Origin: Ramlibacter humi
GTDB taxonomy: Bacteria > Pseudomonadota > Gammaproteobacteria > Burkholderiales > Burkholderiaceae_C
Reading direction: 5' to 3'
Length of the DNA: 64,000 bases
Assembly (NCBI RefSeq): GCF_004681975.1
Contig: NZ_SMLK01000001.1
Coordinates: 1,302,001-1,366,000, forward strand
Under the pieces are notes generated by a model. That model was given only the letters and a program-made list of their open reading frames with translations, was not told the origin of the DNA and made no database searches. Made by a program: the position numbers and the translations under genes. Positions 63,538 through 64,000 of the stretch are shown here, piece after piece (the first letter of the stretch is position 1; the number at the start of each line of letters is the position of its first letter).

Positions 63538-64000
63538 GGGCGCGACGCCTGCGGCGTTTCCGGTTCGGGCAGCGGCGCGCCGCCCAGGGCCTTGTACAGG
63601 GCCACGAAAGCCAGCGCGGCGCCGGACTGCGCATCGCGCAGCTCGGATTGCGCCAGCAGCCGCACGCGGGCCAGCGCCGGCGCGTCCGACGCACCGGCCA
63701 GGCCGGCGCGGGTGCGCGCCTGCAGCTGCGTTTCCTGCGCCTGCGCGGCCTGCGCCGCGGCGGCCAGCAGCCTTTCGCGTTCGCGCTGGGTGGCCAGCAG
63801 GCCGAGCGCCGTCTCGGCTTCGGCGACGCCGTCCAGCACCGCCTTGCGATGCGCCAGCAGCGCTTCCTGCACCGCTTCGTCCGCGGCGCGGGCGCGGTCC
63901 TGCCGGCGGCCCCAGTCGAACAGCGGCACGTCAATGGAGGGCGCGATGCTGAAAGTGGAATGCGTGGCCGTGGCGCGCCGCTCCGTGACGTTGAACGAGC
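63534..64000 (-). CDS. TolC-family outer-membrane efflux protein, C-terminal part only
   Basis: Only the last 155 residues lie in the window; the 5' end is beyond position 64000. DVPLFDWGRRQDRARAADEAV and the repeated long-helix pattern, with LALVALYKALGG-like AFVALYKALGGAP near the end, are typical of the NodT/CusC branch of TolC channels. The reading frame stays open to the window edge. It completes a tripartite export system with the next three genes. Confidence 0.85.
   Translation of the reverse strand, partial: SFNVTERRATATHSTFSIAPSIDVPLFDWGRRQDRARAADEAVQEALLAHRKAVLDGVAEAETALGLLATQRERERLLAAAAQAAQAQETQLQARTRAGLAGASDAPALARVRLLAQSELRDAQSGAALAFVALYKALGGAPLPEPETPQASRP

Overview
The window is a contiguous piece of a high-GC betaproteobacterial chromosome, most likely from the Burkholderiales (Comamonadaceae; a Ramlibacter- or Variovorax-like genus is a guess). 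The indications are very high GC with GC-rich third positions, the order rib operon - nusB - ybgC - tolQRA next to dnaE, a ZTP riboswitch ahead of glyA, a RibBX-type fusion, and Burkholderiales-style palindromic repeats. I saw no phage, transposase, rRNA, tRNA or CRISPR array. Nearly all of the sequence is coding, with many ATGA/GTGA start-stop overlaps.

Region 1 (1-10.2 kb) is housekeeping: an L,D-transpeptidase, a periplasmic and a cytoplasmic cyclophilin in tandem, lpxH, an MtfA-like metallopeptidase, a large DUF349 protein, a lytic transglycosylase with a long structured leader, then riboswitch-glyA-nrdR. A rod-folding candidate small RNA with its own terminator lies upstream of the DUF349 gene. 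Region 2 (10.2-19.6 kb) is a type IV pilus minor-pilin cluster (fimT | pilE-fimT-pilV-pilW-pilX-pilY1) ending in a TonB-like protein. Region 3 (19.6-31.5 kb) holds ribD-ribE-ribBX-ribH-nusB, an aminotransferase, ybgC-tolQ-tolR-tolA, then dnaE and trhO reading divergently.

Region 4 (31.5-39 kb) has a redox-type group (pirin, flavodoxin, DoxX, second pirin) opposite a LysR regulator, then a flavin oxidoreductase and two tRNA-modification genes (gluQ, trmB). Region 5 (39-46 kb) has an orphan amino-acid-type ABC binding protein behind a good sigma-54 promoter match, an alaS-tlpA-transglutaminase operon and an MFS transporter. Three copies of a 122-134 bp palindrome built from CGCAGAG heptamers occur across regions 4 and 5, and a different palindromic repeat has inserted in frame inside alaS.

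Region 6 (46.4-52.4 kb) has a conserved-TM-helix channel-like protein with a Gly/Gln/Tyr tail, a family 4 glycosyltransferase paired with a glycogen-debranching-type glucosidase, a 64-residue protein and an MFS transporter. Region 7 (52.5-64 kb, running off the end) is the best candidate for an undescribed system. A four-gene operon (class III aminotransferase, FemAB/BioF2-like acyltransferase, arginase-fold protein, cyclopropane-fatty-acid-type methyltransferase) converges on a nine-gene, fully overlapping operon. That second operon encodes a TolC protein, an FtsX-type permease, an ATPase, an HlyD adaptor, a HAD phosphatase, an alpha/beta hydrolase, two small SMR/EamA half-transporters and a DegT aminotransferase. 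Together they look like a pathway that makes an amino-bearing, probably lipid-like small molecule, flips it and exports it; this is inference from families and layout.
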